Part shown: positions 1-8,850 of the stretch, in pieces
Layout of the letters: each line of letters opens with the position of its first letter
Numbering within the stretch: the stretch's first letter is position 1
From: Methanobacterium_B sp963703015
GTDB taxonomy: Archaea; Methanobacteriota; Methanobacteria; Methanobacteriales; Methanobacteriaceae
Direction of reading: 5' to 3'
Assembly: GCA_963703015.1 (NCBI GenBank)
Contig: OY969779.1
Location: 310,001-374,000 of the forward strand
DNA: 64,000 bases
Made by a program: the position numbers and the translations under genes
Notes under the pieces: model-generated
What the model was told of the DNA's origin: nothing
What the model saw: only the letters and a program-made list of their open reading frames with translations
Database searches by the model: none

Positions 1-832
1 ACAGGAACAGAAACTCACTGAAAAGTTGCAGGCCTCAAATGAAAAGTTGAGATCCACAAAGAATGAACTACAGATAACCAACAATGAATTGATAACTGCC
101 CAGAAGAGTTTGAAGCACATGATCAATCAATTGATGATATCCAACAAAGAATTGGAGCAGTTTGCATATGTAGCATCCCATGATCTTCAGGAACCTCTAA
201 GAATGGTTTCAAGTTTCACACAACTTTTAGAAAGACGTTACAAGGACAAATTAGATGATAATGCCGATGAGTACATTGATTTCATTGTTGAAGGTGCCCA
301 GAGGATGAAAAATTTAATTGACGACTTACTATCCTACTCCAGACTGAACAACAGAGCATCTAACTTTCACTGGATTGATTTGAATGATTTTTTAGACACT
401 GTTTTGTTGGATCTTCAATCCTCCATCATAGAATCAAATGCCACAGTACATTACGAAAATCTGCCAGAAATCAAGGGAGACCCCATGCAAATTAAACAGC
501 TCTTTCAAAATTTAATTGGAAATGCCCTGAAGTTTCAAGGTCAAAAACCTGTAAAAATTAGTATTGGTGTTCAAAAATTTGATAGTCACTGGTTAGTAAA
601 TGTGAGTGACAATGGAATAGGTATTGACCCACAGTACCATGATCAGATATTTGACATCTTCAAAAGACTTCACACCAGAAAAGAATATGAAGGCACTGGC
701 ATGGGTTTATCCATCTGTAAAAGAATTGTTGATAGACACAACGGTAACATATGGGTAGAATCTGAACTTGGAAATGGTGCAACATTCTGCTTCACAATTT
801 CAGAAAATGCAGATGAACTCCTCAAACCTTAA
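1..832 (+). CDS. Sensor histidine kinase, C-terminal part (5' truncated by window)
   Basis: The reading frame is open to the first base, so the gene starts upstream of the window. What remains is a short polar coiled coil, then a HisKA dimerisation and phosphoacceptor segment (phosphorylatable His in ASHDLQEPLR), then a HATPase domain with the N box (LIGNALKFQG), G1 box (DNGIGI) and G2 box (GTGMGLSICKRIV). It should autophosphorylate on His and pass phosphate to a response regulator. The input domains (usually PAS or GAF in methanogens) are not visible. No response regulator lies downstream. Confidence 0.93.
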   Translation, partial: QEQKLTEKLQASNEKLRSTKNELQITNNELITAQKSLKHMINQLMISNKELEQFAYVASHDLQEPLRMVSSFTQLLERRYKDKLDDNADEYIDFIVEGAQRMKNLIDDLLSYSRLNNRASNFHWIDLNDFLDTVLLDLQSSIIESNATVHYENLPEIKGDPMQIKQLFQNLIGNALKFQGQKPVKISIGVQKFDSHWLVNVSDNGIGIDPQYHDQIFDIFKRLHTRKEYEGTGMGLSICKRIVDRHNGNIWVESELGNGATFCFTISENADELLKP

Positions 833-976
833 CCATCGGAGTATCTAAAAAAAAAGTTAAACTACTAAAATTTATATGAAAATACAGCTAAAACTTATCA
901 AGTGTGGGAATTAAATAATCACACATCTATTAATAATGTTGGACTTAACAAATCATGGAGTATGGGGGTCATATTT

Positions 977-1306
977 ATTCGAATATTTACTACTTCAACT
1001 ATTCTAGGGGAAACTGTTGAAAAACACATGGGCCTGGTTACAGGAGAATCTCTCATTGGTGCAAACTTGTACAAGGATATGTTGGGAGAAGTGAAGGGTG
1101 TTGTTAAAAAACAACAATCCCAATATGAGGTGCAGCTTATTGAAGCACGGAGAATTGCCATTGAAAGCATGAAAGAAAAGGCTGAAAAAATGGGTGCAAA
1201 CGCAATTATAGGCACACGTGTTGAATACAACAACCTAGGCGGTTCTATGGGAAACACCATGATGGTAACAGTCACAGGAACTGCGGTACAGGTAACTGCT
1301 CCCTAA
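977..1306 (+). CDS. YbjQ/DUF74 family protein, probable AUU start
   Basis: A small YbjQ-family (heavy-metal-binding domain) protein of unknown function. The family pattern is clear: FTTSTILGETVEKHMGLVTGES, then IGANLYKDMLGE, a helical segment with AIESMKEKAEKMGANAIIG, and a final strand ending GTAVQV. As I recall E. coli YbjQ, its first residue aligns with the ATT codon at 977, which follows a GGGGGT ribosome-binding-like stretch at 964-969 by seven bases. The in-frame ATG at 962 has no spaced ribosome binding site and would add five residues the family lacks. The fold is expected to be cytosolic and oligomeric; no partner gene is adjacent. Confidence 0.8.
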   Translation: MRIFTTSTILGETVEKHMGLVTGESLIGANLYKDMLGEVKGVVKKQQSQYEVQLIEARRIAIESMKEKAEKMGANAIIGTRVEYNNLGGSMGNTMMVTVTGTAVQVTAP

Positions 1307-1732
1307 AACTGATATTTAAACCCCAATAAATTAATTAAAATCCCTTTCAAGGATTTTTCGTGTTTTTACGTTTCTATAATAAAGTTATTTTAGTTTTTAA
1401 GCATTCAACCGATGCATAATAAGATTGATACACAAGCAAAAGTGTGGATCTTATATAGATTTTAAATGGAAGGATGGATATTTTAAAAATGTTCTTGTTT
1501 ATTTTCTTAAAATTCAAACTTTAGGAATGGCTGGCCTTAAGACTTCTTTGAATTAATTGAATAGATTTGTTTTATAATAATAATAACTCCATGGCATGTG
1601 AATTTGGTCAAAAAATCTTGTTTTAACATACAAAATTTGTTAGTATGTTGTAACAGTAAGATATAGGGTAATTAAAGGTTAATTAAATTTATATTATTGT
1701 TTTAGTTTGAAAAGAATCTAAAATAGAGTGGG
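1307..1732. other. Gene-free gap upstream of the adhesin
   Basis: About 426 AT-rich bases. Apart from the hairpin at 1337-1358 I see no reading frame, RNA gene or clear repeat. It presumably holds the adhesin promoter. Confidence 0.5.
1337..1358 (+). terminator. Hairpin plus U-run after the YbjQ gene
   Basis: Seven-base arms AAAATCC and GGATTTT enclose a seven-base loop and run into five Ts, 31 bases after the stop codon. A terminator is the simplest reading. Confidence 0.5.
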
Positions 1733-4294
1733 GTGAACATATTTATAGGACGATTTAGTTATTCTAGGAATAATTTAGGGAGTTATAGTAAAGATAATTT
1801 ATTAATTTTTGGACTAATTTTAATTGGTTTAATGGTCATTTTTTCTTATGGTATGGGTAATGTATCAGCTGCTTCTAGTGACTCAATTTATGTTAATAGT
1901 TCATCAGGAAACGATAATTATAACGGTATAAGTTCCATATGGACTAGTGGCTTAAACGGGCCTAAAGCAACTATAAAAAATGCTACAGGCACAGTTACAA
2001 CTGACGGAACAGTTCACATTGCCAGCGGAACCTACAATGAAAGTAATATCCAAATAAATACAGATATGAAGATTATAGGAGAAAATCAGGCTAATACCAT
2101 AATCAATGGTAAACAATCAGGATATATATTCACAATAGCAAGTAGAGTAAACCTCACCATCATTAATCTAACATTAACAAATGCAACATCGGATTATGGG
2201 GCTATCTTAAATTATGGTATTTTAACTGTTGATAATAGTACTTTCACAGGAAATACTGCAAATTTTGATGGTGGTGCTATCACCAATCAATTGGATGGTA
2301 CTTTGACTGTTAATAATAGTAGTTTCACAGAAAACACGGCAATTTTTGGTGGTGCTATTTTCAATTCCGGTACTTTAACTGTTAATGATAGTAGTTTCAC
2401 GGAAAACACTGCAACTAATAATTGTGGTGCTATTTTCAATTCTGGTACTTTAACTGTTGATAATAGTACTTTCACAGGAAACACTGCAACCTATTATGGT
2501 GGTGCTATCTACAATAACTTTGGTGGTGCTTCGACTGTTAAAAATAGTAGTTTCACAGGAAACACGGCAATTGCTGGTGGTGCTCTCTTCAATTATGGTA
2601 CTTTGACTGTTGGTAATAGTAGTTTCACAGGAAACACTGTAACAAATAATGGTGGTGCTATCTACAATTATGGTACTTTGACTGTTGGTAATAGTAGTTT
2701 CACAGGAAACACTGCAACTAATACTGGTTGTGCCATCGACAATTATGGTACTGCTGTGGTTAATTTTAATCGAATCATAGGAAACTCGGCAATTCCAGGT
2801 AGTGATATCTACAATCACCGTGGAACTGTAGATGCAAGATTTAATTGGTGGGGTTCTAATACAAATCCTTCTGTATATATAAGTGGCTCGGATGTAACTT
2901 ATGATCCTTGGATTGTATTGACGGTAACTTCAAACCCAAAAACCATTGATGTTAATGGTAAATCAACAATTACGGTCGATTTATTGCATGATTCTGATGG
3001 TGTTTACCATGACCCTGTAAATGGTCATGTATCTGATGGATTAATTGTTACTTTCAGCTGTGATACAAAAGGAACTGTAAATCCAATTAGTTCAACCATC
3101 ACAAACGGATCAACAACTACAACTTTTACAGGACTTCAACCTGGAGTTTCCCAAATATTAACTAACGTAGATGCTCAAACAGAGACAACTAATGTAAAAA
3201 TCAACACACCTACAGCTATCGTAGTAAATCCTATAAGTGGATATAAAGGCGACATTGTTAATTTAATCGCTAATTTAACATATACTGACGGTAACGTGCC
3301 AATTAGTGGTAAAACTGTGCAGTTCAGTGTAAATGGCAATGTTGTGGGTACGAGTGTGACAGATAGTAACGGAATTGCAACATTACCATACACCATACAA
3401 GAAAACAGTGGAATCTACACAATACTCGCAGAATTCACAGGCGACACCACATACCCTGCCAGCAGTAACACAAACACCCTAACAGTGACAAATATACCTA
3501 CAGCGAAAGCTAGTCCAAATGGTGGACTGTATAACACTGCAAAATCTGTGACAATTACAATGAATGAACCTGGAAACATCTATTACACTACAAATGGAGC
3601 TATACCAACCAATACCAGTAATTTATACACAGGACCCATAACAATCAAATCCACAACAACATTAAAATATTTGGCCGTGGATTTAATGGGAAATAAATCT
3701 ACTATTTACAGTGCAACATACACCATCGATAAAAAAACACCCACAGTAAATGCAAATATTAAACCTGGACTATACAACACCAACAAAGTAGTAAAACTAA
3801 CAATGAACAAAAAGGGAACCATATACTACACACTAAACAGAACCACACCAACAATTAACAGTAAAAAATACAATGGACCAATAACAATCAAATCCACAAC
3901 TACACTAAAATACTTAGCAGTCGATCTTGCTGGAAACAAATCCCCAGTATACACAGCAACATATACAATCGATAAAACTGCTCCTAAGGTTATATCAACC
4001 AAACCAAAAAACAACAGTAGAGGAGTATCCCTCACAACAATTGTAACCATTAAATTCAGTGAAAAAATCAGTAAAACAACAAAATTCTCTAAGATCCATA
4101 TAAAAAACCTTACAACAGGTAAGTTCACACACACAACCACAAAACTATCGGGAAATACAATAACCGTAAAAATGATACGAAGCAGACTAAGCTACAACCA
4201 CTACCAAGTAATCATACCAACCAGCGCAGTCAAAGACAAAGCAGGAAACACCAACAAAAAATGCCTAATAAACTTCAAAACAAGAAGATATTAA
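1733..4294 (+). CDS. Adhesin-like surface protein with beta-helix and Ig-like domains
   Basis: An exported surface protein of the adhesin-like class typical of Methanobacteriales. A hydrophobic signal or anchor segment lies at about residues 23-47 and ends in VSAASS. Next is a right-handed beta-helix (about 100-370) made of Pmp-like coils containing SFTGNTATNNGGAIYN. Then come Ig-like domains (about 390-590) and two chitobiase C-terminal-like repeats (GLYNTAK...YYTTNGAIPT; GLYNTNK...IYYTLNRTTPT). A SbsA-type Ig domain (about 748-853) starts APKVISTKPKNNSRG. Codon choice shifts from T-ending in the helix to C- and A-ending in the Ig part, which suggests a mosaic origin. The start is uncertain: GTG at 1733 overlaps the GGGGTGA ribosome-binding motif, so an ATA at 1739 or 1745 is possible. 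A fragment matching its last domain survives at 62771-62913. Confidence 0.9.
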   Translation: MNIFIGRFSYSRNNLGSYSKDNLLIFGLILIGLMVIFSYGMGNVSAASSDSIYVNSSSGNDNYNGISSIWTSGLNGPKATIKNATGTVTTDGTVHIASGTYNESNIQINTDMKIIGENQANTIINGKQSGYIFTIASRVNLTIINLTLTNATSDYGAILNYGILTVDNSTFTGNTANFDGGAITNQLDGTLTVNNSSFTENTAIFGGAIFNSGTLTVNDSSFTENTATNNCGAIFNSGTLTVDNSTFTGNTATYYGGAIYNNFGGASTVKNSSFTGNTAIAGGALFNYGTLTVGNSSFTGNTVTNNGGAIYNYGTLTVGNSSFTGNTATNTGCAIDNYGTAVVNFNRIIGNSAIPGSDIYNHRGTVDARFNWWGSNTNPSVYISGSDVTYDPWIVLTVTSNPKTIDVNGKSTITVDLLHDSDGVYHDPVNGHVSDGLIVTFSCDTKGTVNPISSTITNGSTTTTFTGLQPGVSQILTNVDAQTETTNVKINTPTAIVVNPISGYKGDIVNLIANLTYTDGNVPISGKTVQFSVNGNVVGTSVTDSNGIATLPYTIQENSGIYTILAEFTGDTTYPASSNTNTLTVTNIPTAKASPNGGLYNTAKSVTITMNEPGNIYYTTNGAIPTNTSNLYTGPITIKSTTTLKYLAVDLMGNKSTIYSATYTIDKKTPTVNANIKPGLYNTNKVVKLTMNKKGTIYYTLNRTTPTINSKKYNGPITIKSTTTLKYLAVDLAGNKSPVYTATYTIDKTAPKVISTKPKNNSRGVSLTTIVTIKFSEKISKTTKFSKIHIKNLTTGKFTHTTTKLSGNTITVKMIRSRLSYNHYQVIIPTSAVKDKAGNTNKKCLINFKTRRY
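2225..2755 (+). repeat. Tandem beta-helix coil repeats with a 228-bp higher-order period
   Basis: Coil repeats begin with ACTGTT at 2225, 2306, 2378, 2453, 2534, 2606 and 2681. The spacings are 81, 72, 75, 81, 72, 75, so a three-coil block of 228 bp (76 residues) is present twice, followed by part of a third. Matching coils in successive blocks are more alike than neighbouring coils. This looks like block duplication by unequal recombination. Confidence 0.85.
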
Positions 4295-4545
4295 AATTCC
4301 CTTCTATTTTTTTCATTTTTTATCCCAAAATATCTTGAGGCTCCATGGGTGTTTATATTAATTAAAAATCATTTTTTAATAAAAAGAATAAAAATATGGG
4401 CACTAAAAAAAGTAAGGGTTAAATAAATGGTTTAAATCTTGATTAAATACTGTATTTTACTCTTTTAGAACATTATTTATTCCAGTTTAGACATAAATAT
4501 ACTACAACAATATTTCTATTAAAAAAATTTTTGGATGTGTTTAGT

Positions 4546-4752
4546 ATGCCAATGGTACAGATAAATGTCTGGAAGGGTTTTGAAGAAGAAAAAATTGAGT
4601 ACCTAATAAAAAACATTACCCAAGCCTTTGTTGAGGTTGACGTGCCTGCACAGGCTGTGGAAATTTTAGTGAACGAAGTTCCAAAATCCCACTGGGGTGT
4701 GGGTGGAGAGTTATGTTCTGTTAAATTTAAGGATGTTGGACCTGGAAAATGA
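4546..4752 (+). CDS. 4-oxalocrotonate tautomerase family protein
   Basis: A 68-residue member of the tautomerase superfamily. Members use an N-terminal proline, exposed by Met removal, as general base in keto-enol tautomerisation. I chose the ATG at 4546 because it puts Pro directly after Met (MPMVQINVWKG); the earlier ATG at 4531 would bury the catalytic proline. The body KIEYLIKNITQAFVEV followed by VEILVNEVPKSHWGVGG matches the family pattern (beta strand, helix, then the segment ending near WGxGG). The substrate is unknown, and small archaeal tautomerases seldom have an assigned role. It probably works as a cytosolic hexamer. A cupin gene follows about 100 bases downstream. Confidence 0.85.
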   Translation: MPMVQINVWKGFEEEKIEYLIKNITQAFVEVDVPAQAVEILVNEVPKSHWGVGGELCSVKFKDVGPGK

Positions 4753-4857
4753 GTTATATTTCCTAAAATTTTTTTTCTAAACTAATCAAAATTTCTTGAT
4801 TTTCATAAATAACCATTAAATTATCTTGATCCAAAAATGTATGGGGGAACTGATATC

Positions 4858-5163
4858 ATGGGTGACATTCCAGATGTTATGGACGTAGCAAAAAGTGGAT
4901 ATAACCTTCTTTTAGAAAATAGTAGGGTCCGTGTCTTAGAAATTAAATTAAAACCGGGTGAAAAGTCTCCAATGCACAACCATCCCAATGATCATGTGAT
5001 CTACGTTGTGAAGGATGCAGAGTTTAAGCTCAACTTTCCAAATGGTGAGACGGAAGTTTTTAAACTCGTGGAAGGGCAGGTTAAATGGATAAAAGCCGGA
5101 TCACACCAAACAGAAAATGTTGGTTCAACAGAAGGCCACTGCATTGTTGTTGAAACCAAGTAA
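4858..5163 (+). CDS. Cupin-domain protein
   Basis: A single-domain small cupin of about 101 residues. The first cupin motif is visible as KPGEKSPMHNHPNDHVIYVV, which contains the H-x-H metal ligand pattern, and the second ends with AGSHQTENVGSTEGHCIVVE. It resembles the cupins annotated as BauB-like or signal peptidase-linked, but no substrate can be inferred. The start at 4858 follows a GGGGGA ribosome binding site at 4843-4848; the ATG at 4837 overlaps that site. It lies between a tautomerase gene and an ABM-like gene with short gaps, possibly co-transcribed, which hints at handling of a small organic metabolite. Confidence 0.8.
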   Translation: MGDIPDVMDVAKSGYNLLLENSRVRVLEIKLKPGEKSPMHNHPNDHVIYVVKDAEFKLNFPNGETEVFKLVEGQVKWIKAGSHQTENVGSTEGHCIVVETK

Positions 5164-5196
5164 ACTGATTTTTGATGTAAGTGGGGTGATTTTTTT

Positions 5197-5481
5197 ATGA
5201 TCTATCTTATGGCAATTCAGAAGGTTGAAGATTTTAATAAATGGAAAAAAGTTTTTGATGAACACAGCACCAAGAGAAGGGTAATGGGTTCTAAAGGGGC
5301 TGAAATACTTAGAGATTCAAGCCATCCCAATGAAATTGTGGTAATCACAAAATGGGAAGATTTAAATGCTGCAAAGAAATTCTCCAGTTCACCTGATCTG
5401 AAAAATGTGATGGAAAGAGCAGGAGTTGTGGGATTCCCAGAACTTAGGTTTTTAGATGATATAAACCTAACAGAACATTGA
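5197..5481 (+). CDS. ABM/EthD-like ferredoxin-fold protein
   Basis: A 94-residue cytosolic protein. The pattern MIYLMAIQKVEDFNKWKKVF and VVITKWEDLNAAKKFSSSPDL fits a dimeric alpha-beta barrel such as the antibiotic-biosynthesis-monooxygenase family. Such folds bind small aromatic compounds or act without a cofactor. The start follows GTGGGGTGA at about 5180-5188. It is 34 bases downstream of the cupin gene and probably belongs to the same transcript. The family assignment comes from shape and length only. Confidence 0.65.
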   Translation: MIYLMAIQKVEDFNKWKKVFDEHSTKRRVMGSKGAEILRDSSHPNEIVVITKWEDLNAAKKFSSSPDLKNVMERAGVVGFPELRFLDDINLTEH

Positions 5482-5652
5482 AAAACTTGTTAAAAAATGC
5501 AAATCCAATTATAACACGACTACCTCCTGTGTTAAATGGATAATATTCTATATACCCAATCCATTCTCAATGATATGGGGCTTAATTCCTTAAATAACTC
5601 TAAATATTTCTTTTTTTTCAAAATTAAAACCGCAAATTTTATAAGGGTTAGT

Positions 5653-6645
5653 ATGAAATTAATCAACATAAAGATTTTTTTCATGGATTTTTTTGGATAT
5701 GGAGGCGGTAAAATTAAGCGAAATTGGATATTACCAGTACTTATGCTGGCGGGCATGGTACTGATATTTAATTTAGGTGGTGTTTCAGCAGCTTCAACAA
5801 GCACTTCAACCACCCTAAATCACACAAAAACAGTGACAGCGAAACAGACAGTTGTTAAAATTAATTTCACACCGAGTCAAATCAACGCTGCAGCATCTAA
5901 AGTTAAATCATACTACGATACTTATCAGAAATTACCTGACAACGTGAACATAAACAATCACAAAGTCACAATGCCACAGTTCCTTCAGTTAATTACAGAC
6001 GACATATATCAGCTAAATAACAAAAAAACAAGCTCAATTACACTTAAAAATGTAAAATCACCATCAAAACCCGTTGAAAATGTGAAAACAGGACAGTTAT
6101 CTAAGGCACAGTACATCAGCCTGGCAAAAGTAACAAAGTCTTACATTTACGCCAATGGTGTGGCACCAAACAATGAAAACAGTTCCCTTGGAACCATTAA
6201 ATTCCAGAATCTAATTTACAGTTTCAGTAAGATTCTGGCATTCCAAGCTACAAACAATAGAATACCCAACTACGTTTCAGTGACTTCACTCACAAAAAGC
6301 GACAAAACCACTATTAAAAGTGGTTCTAATGCCCAGGCAATAGTTGATTCTATAGGATATGCTGAGGCTAAATTTGAGGATATTCAGGGTCAGTCCAGCC
6401 CATGTGTCATGGAAAATTGCGGTTACGGAGACTGCTGGGCAGATAGTGGATGGTTATACAACAAATTATCCAAGGCAGGAATATCAGTAAGGATCATTGG
6501 ACACACAAAGGGAAGCTATCCTCTTCACAGATGGATAGAAATTAACATTGGAAACGGCTGGAAGACCTGGAATTATGCGAAGTACAACTCACAACACCAC
6601 GGACCAACTGGTAGTGGAAACTACGTTGTATCATCCTCGGTATAA
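5653..6645 (+). CDS. Secreted pseudomurein-binding peptidase (C71/transglutaminase-like)
   Basis: Probably a cell-wall enzyme acting on pseudomurein cross-links. An N-terminal membrane or signal segment (WILPVLMLAGMVLIFNLGG, ending VSAAS) is followed by two pseudomurein-binding repeats. The first begins FTPSQINAAASKVKSYYDTY and the second LSKAQYISLAKVTKSYIYAN. The C-terminal domain has a transglutaminase-type Cys in GYGDCWAD and a His in PLHRWIEI. Where the third catalytic residue (usually Asp) is expected, the sequence reads GWKTWNYAK, so Asn may replace it. The ATG at 5653 is supported by AAGGG seven bases upstream; ATG 5683 and earlier starts lack a site. It fits the C71 pseudomurein endoisopeptidase group by domain order. 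Confidence 0.85.
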   Translation: MKLINIKIFFMDFFGYGGGKIKRNWILPVLMLAGMVLIFNLGGVSAASTSTSTTLNHTKTVTAKQTVVKINFTPSQINAAASKVKSYYDTYQKLPDNVNINNHKVTMPQFLQLITDDIYQLNNKKTSSITLKNVKSPSKPVENVKTGQLSKAQYISLAKVTKSYIYANGVAPNNENSSLGTIKFQNLIYSFSKILAFQATNNRIPNYVSVTSLTKSDKTTIKSGSNAQAIVDSIGYAEAKFEDIQGQSSPCVMENCGYGDCWADSGWLYNKLSKAGISVRIIGHTKGSYPLHRWIEINIGNGWKTWNYAKYNSQHHGPTGSGNYVVSSSV

Positions 6646-7024
6646 AAAAAGTATGCAAATAGTTACTTTGAATATTTTGGTGAAAACTTCACAATCAAGA
6701 GAAAAATACGCCAAAAATATTTCCCTTTCCTTTTTAAACATTGTATTTCATGTTAAATCCCTTCTAAAATCTAACAATTGCAATATGATGTGATAATAAA
6801 TGCAAGAGTATATAATGGATGCCATTAAATATAGTAGTATAAAATTTGTATTTTTTTAATTGACAAAAATTTCTTACGATCTTGTTTTTTAAATACTGAA
6901 AAAATAATGTAAGGAAATAATTTTATAAAAAATTTAATTTGCATACAAACTCGTACTGATATCAATATTTTTTTATCAAGTGAATGTTAGATCTAGCAAA
7001 TATTTTTTAAATAGGTGATATTTA
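6646..7024. other. AT-rich gap
   Basis: About 380 bases with no convincing gene. A 46-codon frame from 6652 has no ribosome binding site and unremarkable composition. GGTGAT at about 7014-7019 belongs to the next small gene. Confidence 0.5.
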
Positions 7025-7198
7025 ATGTCTAATTTAACTCATAAAAGTGATAATGGAATAATGAAAGTGGTTAATAATGGAATTAAATGCCAAAAATGTG
7101 GTTATTTTGTAAATAAAAATGACATTACCAAGGCATATCTTAAAGGGAAAATAGATTTACCCATCCAAAAAGGTCCTGCAACCATGGACATGAAATAA
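7025..7198 (+). CDS. Small CxxC protein (57 aa)
   Basis: A 57-residue frame starting MSNLTHKSDNGIMKVVNN and containing a single CQKCGYFV motif, half of a zinc-ribbon-like knuckle. It is preceded by GGTGAT with a five-base spacer, so translation is likely. With only two cysteines it would need a partner or dimerisation to bind metal in the usual four-ligand way. I do not recognise the family. It leads a run of unrecognised proteins up to 9435. Confidence 0.6.
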   Translation: MSNLTHKSDNGIMKVVNNGIKCQKCGYFVNKNDITKAYLKGKIDLPIQKGPATMDMK

Positions 7199-7293
7199 GT
7201 GACATAATAAAAAAAACACTAAATAACAAGCTTTAATCAAACAAAAACTCTCATTAAACTCTAAAAAAACAAAAGAGGTAAAAAACGTAAATT

Positions 7294-7812
7294 ATGACTA
7301 ATTTTAAGAACTTGAAAAAGGTAATAGAGACGAATGTCGAATCTGTTCACAGTGACTTTAAATTACAACCCTCTGAAATTGGGAAATCCTCGCCAAAAAC
7401 AGATTTAAATCCTGCTGATATCTCAAAGGTTCCCAAGGAACAAAGGGATAAATTAGATTCCTACATCAAACAATGGAAAAACCCTTCTAAATGGTATGAA
7501 TGCCGAATCCAAGGACTAGAATGGTTTTTAAATGTGGCCCAAAAAAATAATGTGTCCCCAGAAAGTGTGGAGTTCGTTATTGAAAAATCCAGTGCAAACG
7601 AGCCAATATTAAAACCCGTGGTCAAATCTAAAAAATTGCCAACTGAAACCAGCTCAACATTGGATGACATGGATAAATTAAGAAAATTTCTGAAGCAGTA
7701 CCCCCAATACAAAGTCAGAATTGAAAATGGAGAAAATATTGCAGACATCGCAATTTCCATCATAAAAAATCAAGTAGAATGGGAAGAGAGAAGAAAGTTG
7801 GATTTAGATTGA
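7294..7812 (+). CDS. Hypothetical protein (172 aa)
   Basis: Not recognised. It is a soluble, charged protein with no signal peptide, membrane segment or cysteine pair. The N-terminal half is polar with several Pro-Lys stretches (PKTDLNPADISKVPKEQRDK). A helical middle includes the aromatic segment WYECRIQGLEWFLNVAQ, and the C-terminus is helical (MDKLRKFLKQYPQYKV and later VEWEERRKLDLD). A GAGGT stands about 14 bases before the ATG, which is a long spacer. The following gene is also a charged helical protein of unknown function, so the pair may be functionally linked. Confidence 0.65.
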   Translation: MTNFKNLKKVIETNVESVHSDFKLQPSEIGKSSPKTDLNPADISKVPKEQRDKLDSYIKQWKNPSKWYECRIQGLEWFLNVAQKNNVSPESVEFVIEKSSANEPILKPVVKSKKLPTETSSTLDDMDKLRKFLKQYPQYKVRIENGENIADIAISIIKNQVEWEERRKLDLD

Positions 7813-8006
7813 TGTTACAGAATCAGTCATACCTTGAAAAATTGGATTAAAATAGGTCTTTGGAATTTTATTTTGGAAATCCGAAATTATTTTTTATTCA
7901 CACATCAACTCAGAAAGAAACCTGTTTTAGAAACCGTTTAAATGGAAGGATTAATAGATGGGTTGATCAAATAATTAAACTGGTAAAAAATTTTACAGTG
8001 ATTAAA

Positions 8007-8495
8007 ATGGATGATGAAACTAAAAAAATATTTTCAAAAGAGTTTAGTATCTTAGAAACTAAAAATTCATTAATGGAAGAACCTAAACGTCTAAATAATA
8101 GCTGTGCATCATTGGGAATAGGATTACCTGATATATTCAAAGAGATAGAAAAGGAAAGATATTCATCCATAAATATTGAGGATATACAGAATCGGATAGA
8201 TGTTTTAAAAGCAGATGAAAGTGCCGATCCAAATCAAATAACATTCTTAGAGGAAATGAAAAGTGCAGCCCAAGTTCAATTCACCACAGATCTGGATCCT
8301 TTAGAAAAGATCAATGGATTTAGATGTGTGCAAGATCATGTGAAAGATGAGCTCATGTCCATTGGAAATGGACCGCAGGACTCTTTATCCAAAGAATCTC
8401 TACTAACAATTAGAAAACAGATCAAAGTAGATCCACTAAGATTTAGAACAGCTTACCCCGAACTATTTGAGTACATCACATCACTTAAAAAATAA
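8007..8495 (+). CDS. Hypothetical helical protein (162 aa)
   Basis: Not recognised. Soluble and predicted to be largely alpha-helical, with polar segments such as DIQNRIDVLKADESADPNQ and a C-terminus VDPLRFRTAYPELFEYITSL. The frame is open upstream to a TTG at 7860, but that extension is rich in Phe, Asn and Trp with no ribosome binding site, so I start at ATG 8007 (MDDETKKIF). The start remains uncertain. It follows the 7294-7812 gene on the same strand. Confidence 0.6.
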   Translation: MDDETKKIFSKEFSILETKNSLMEEPKRLNNSCASLGIGLPDIFKEIEKERYSSINIEDIQNRIDVLKADESADPNQITFLEEMKSAAQVQFTTDLDPLEKINGFRCVQDHVKDELMSIGNGPQDSLSKESLLTIRKQIKVDPLRFRTAYPELFEYITSLKK

Positions 8496-8850
8496 TTTAA
8501 ACAATACTTCCTTTTTTTTAAAAGAGCAGAATCAATAAGTTATCATACTAATCAACACTGTTTAATCAATCATTTGCTACTTTTTATTAAAATTCTTGTT
8601 TTATTTTCGTTACTAGTGTCCGTAGATTTTACCCTGTATAATCTAGCAGTATTTTTGAACCACTCTTTTAAATAGACGTTAAATAATCCATTTAACTTGT
8701 TAAATGTGATCCATACTTCCTGGAAATTAACCCTGATTCTAAATACAAACTTAATATAAATTTCTAATAATTTTGTAGATTTAATAGATAATTTTATATA
8801 GTTAAACTCTTCCATTAAATTTAATTATAATGATAAGGAAGTGTGTAAAG
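8496..8850. other. Gap with the promoter of the next gene
   Basis: A TATA-like box (ATTTTATATA, 8791-8800) stands about 50 bases before the TTG at 8851, which predicts a leader of about 25-30 bases. The rest shows nothing. An 81-codon frame on the minus strand (8570-8815) overlaps this promoter and has no ribosome binding site. Confidence 0.45.

Noticed and set aside
919..1275. Minus-strand frame over the YbjQ gene
   Set aside because: Antisense shadow of a clear family member.
2225..2755. CRISPR-like repeat array
   Set aside because: The repeats are coding, in frame, and have no unique spacers; they are beta-helix coils.
6652..6793. 46-codon frame after the pseudomurein peptidase
   Set aside because: Continuation of a shadow frame of the preceding gene, no ribosome binding site.
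8570..8815. 81-codon minus-strand frame
   Set aside because: AT-driven composition, no ribosome binding site, overlaps the TATA box of the gene at 8851.
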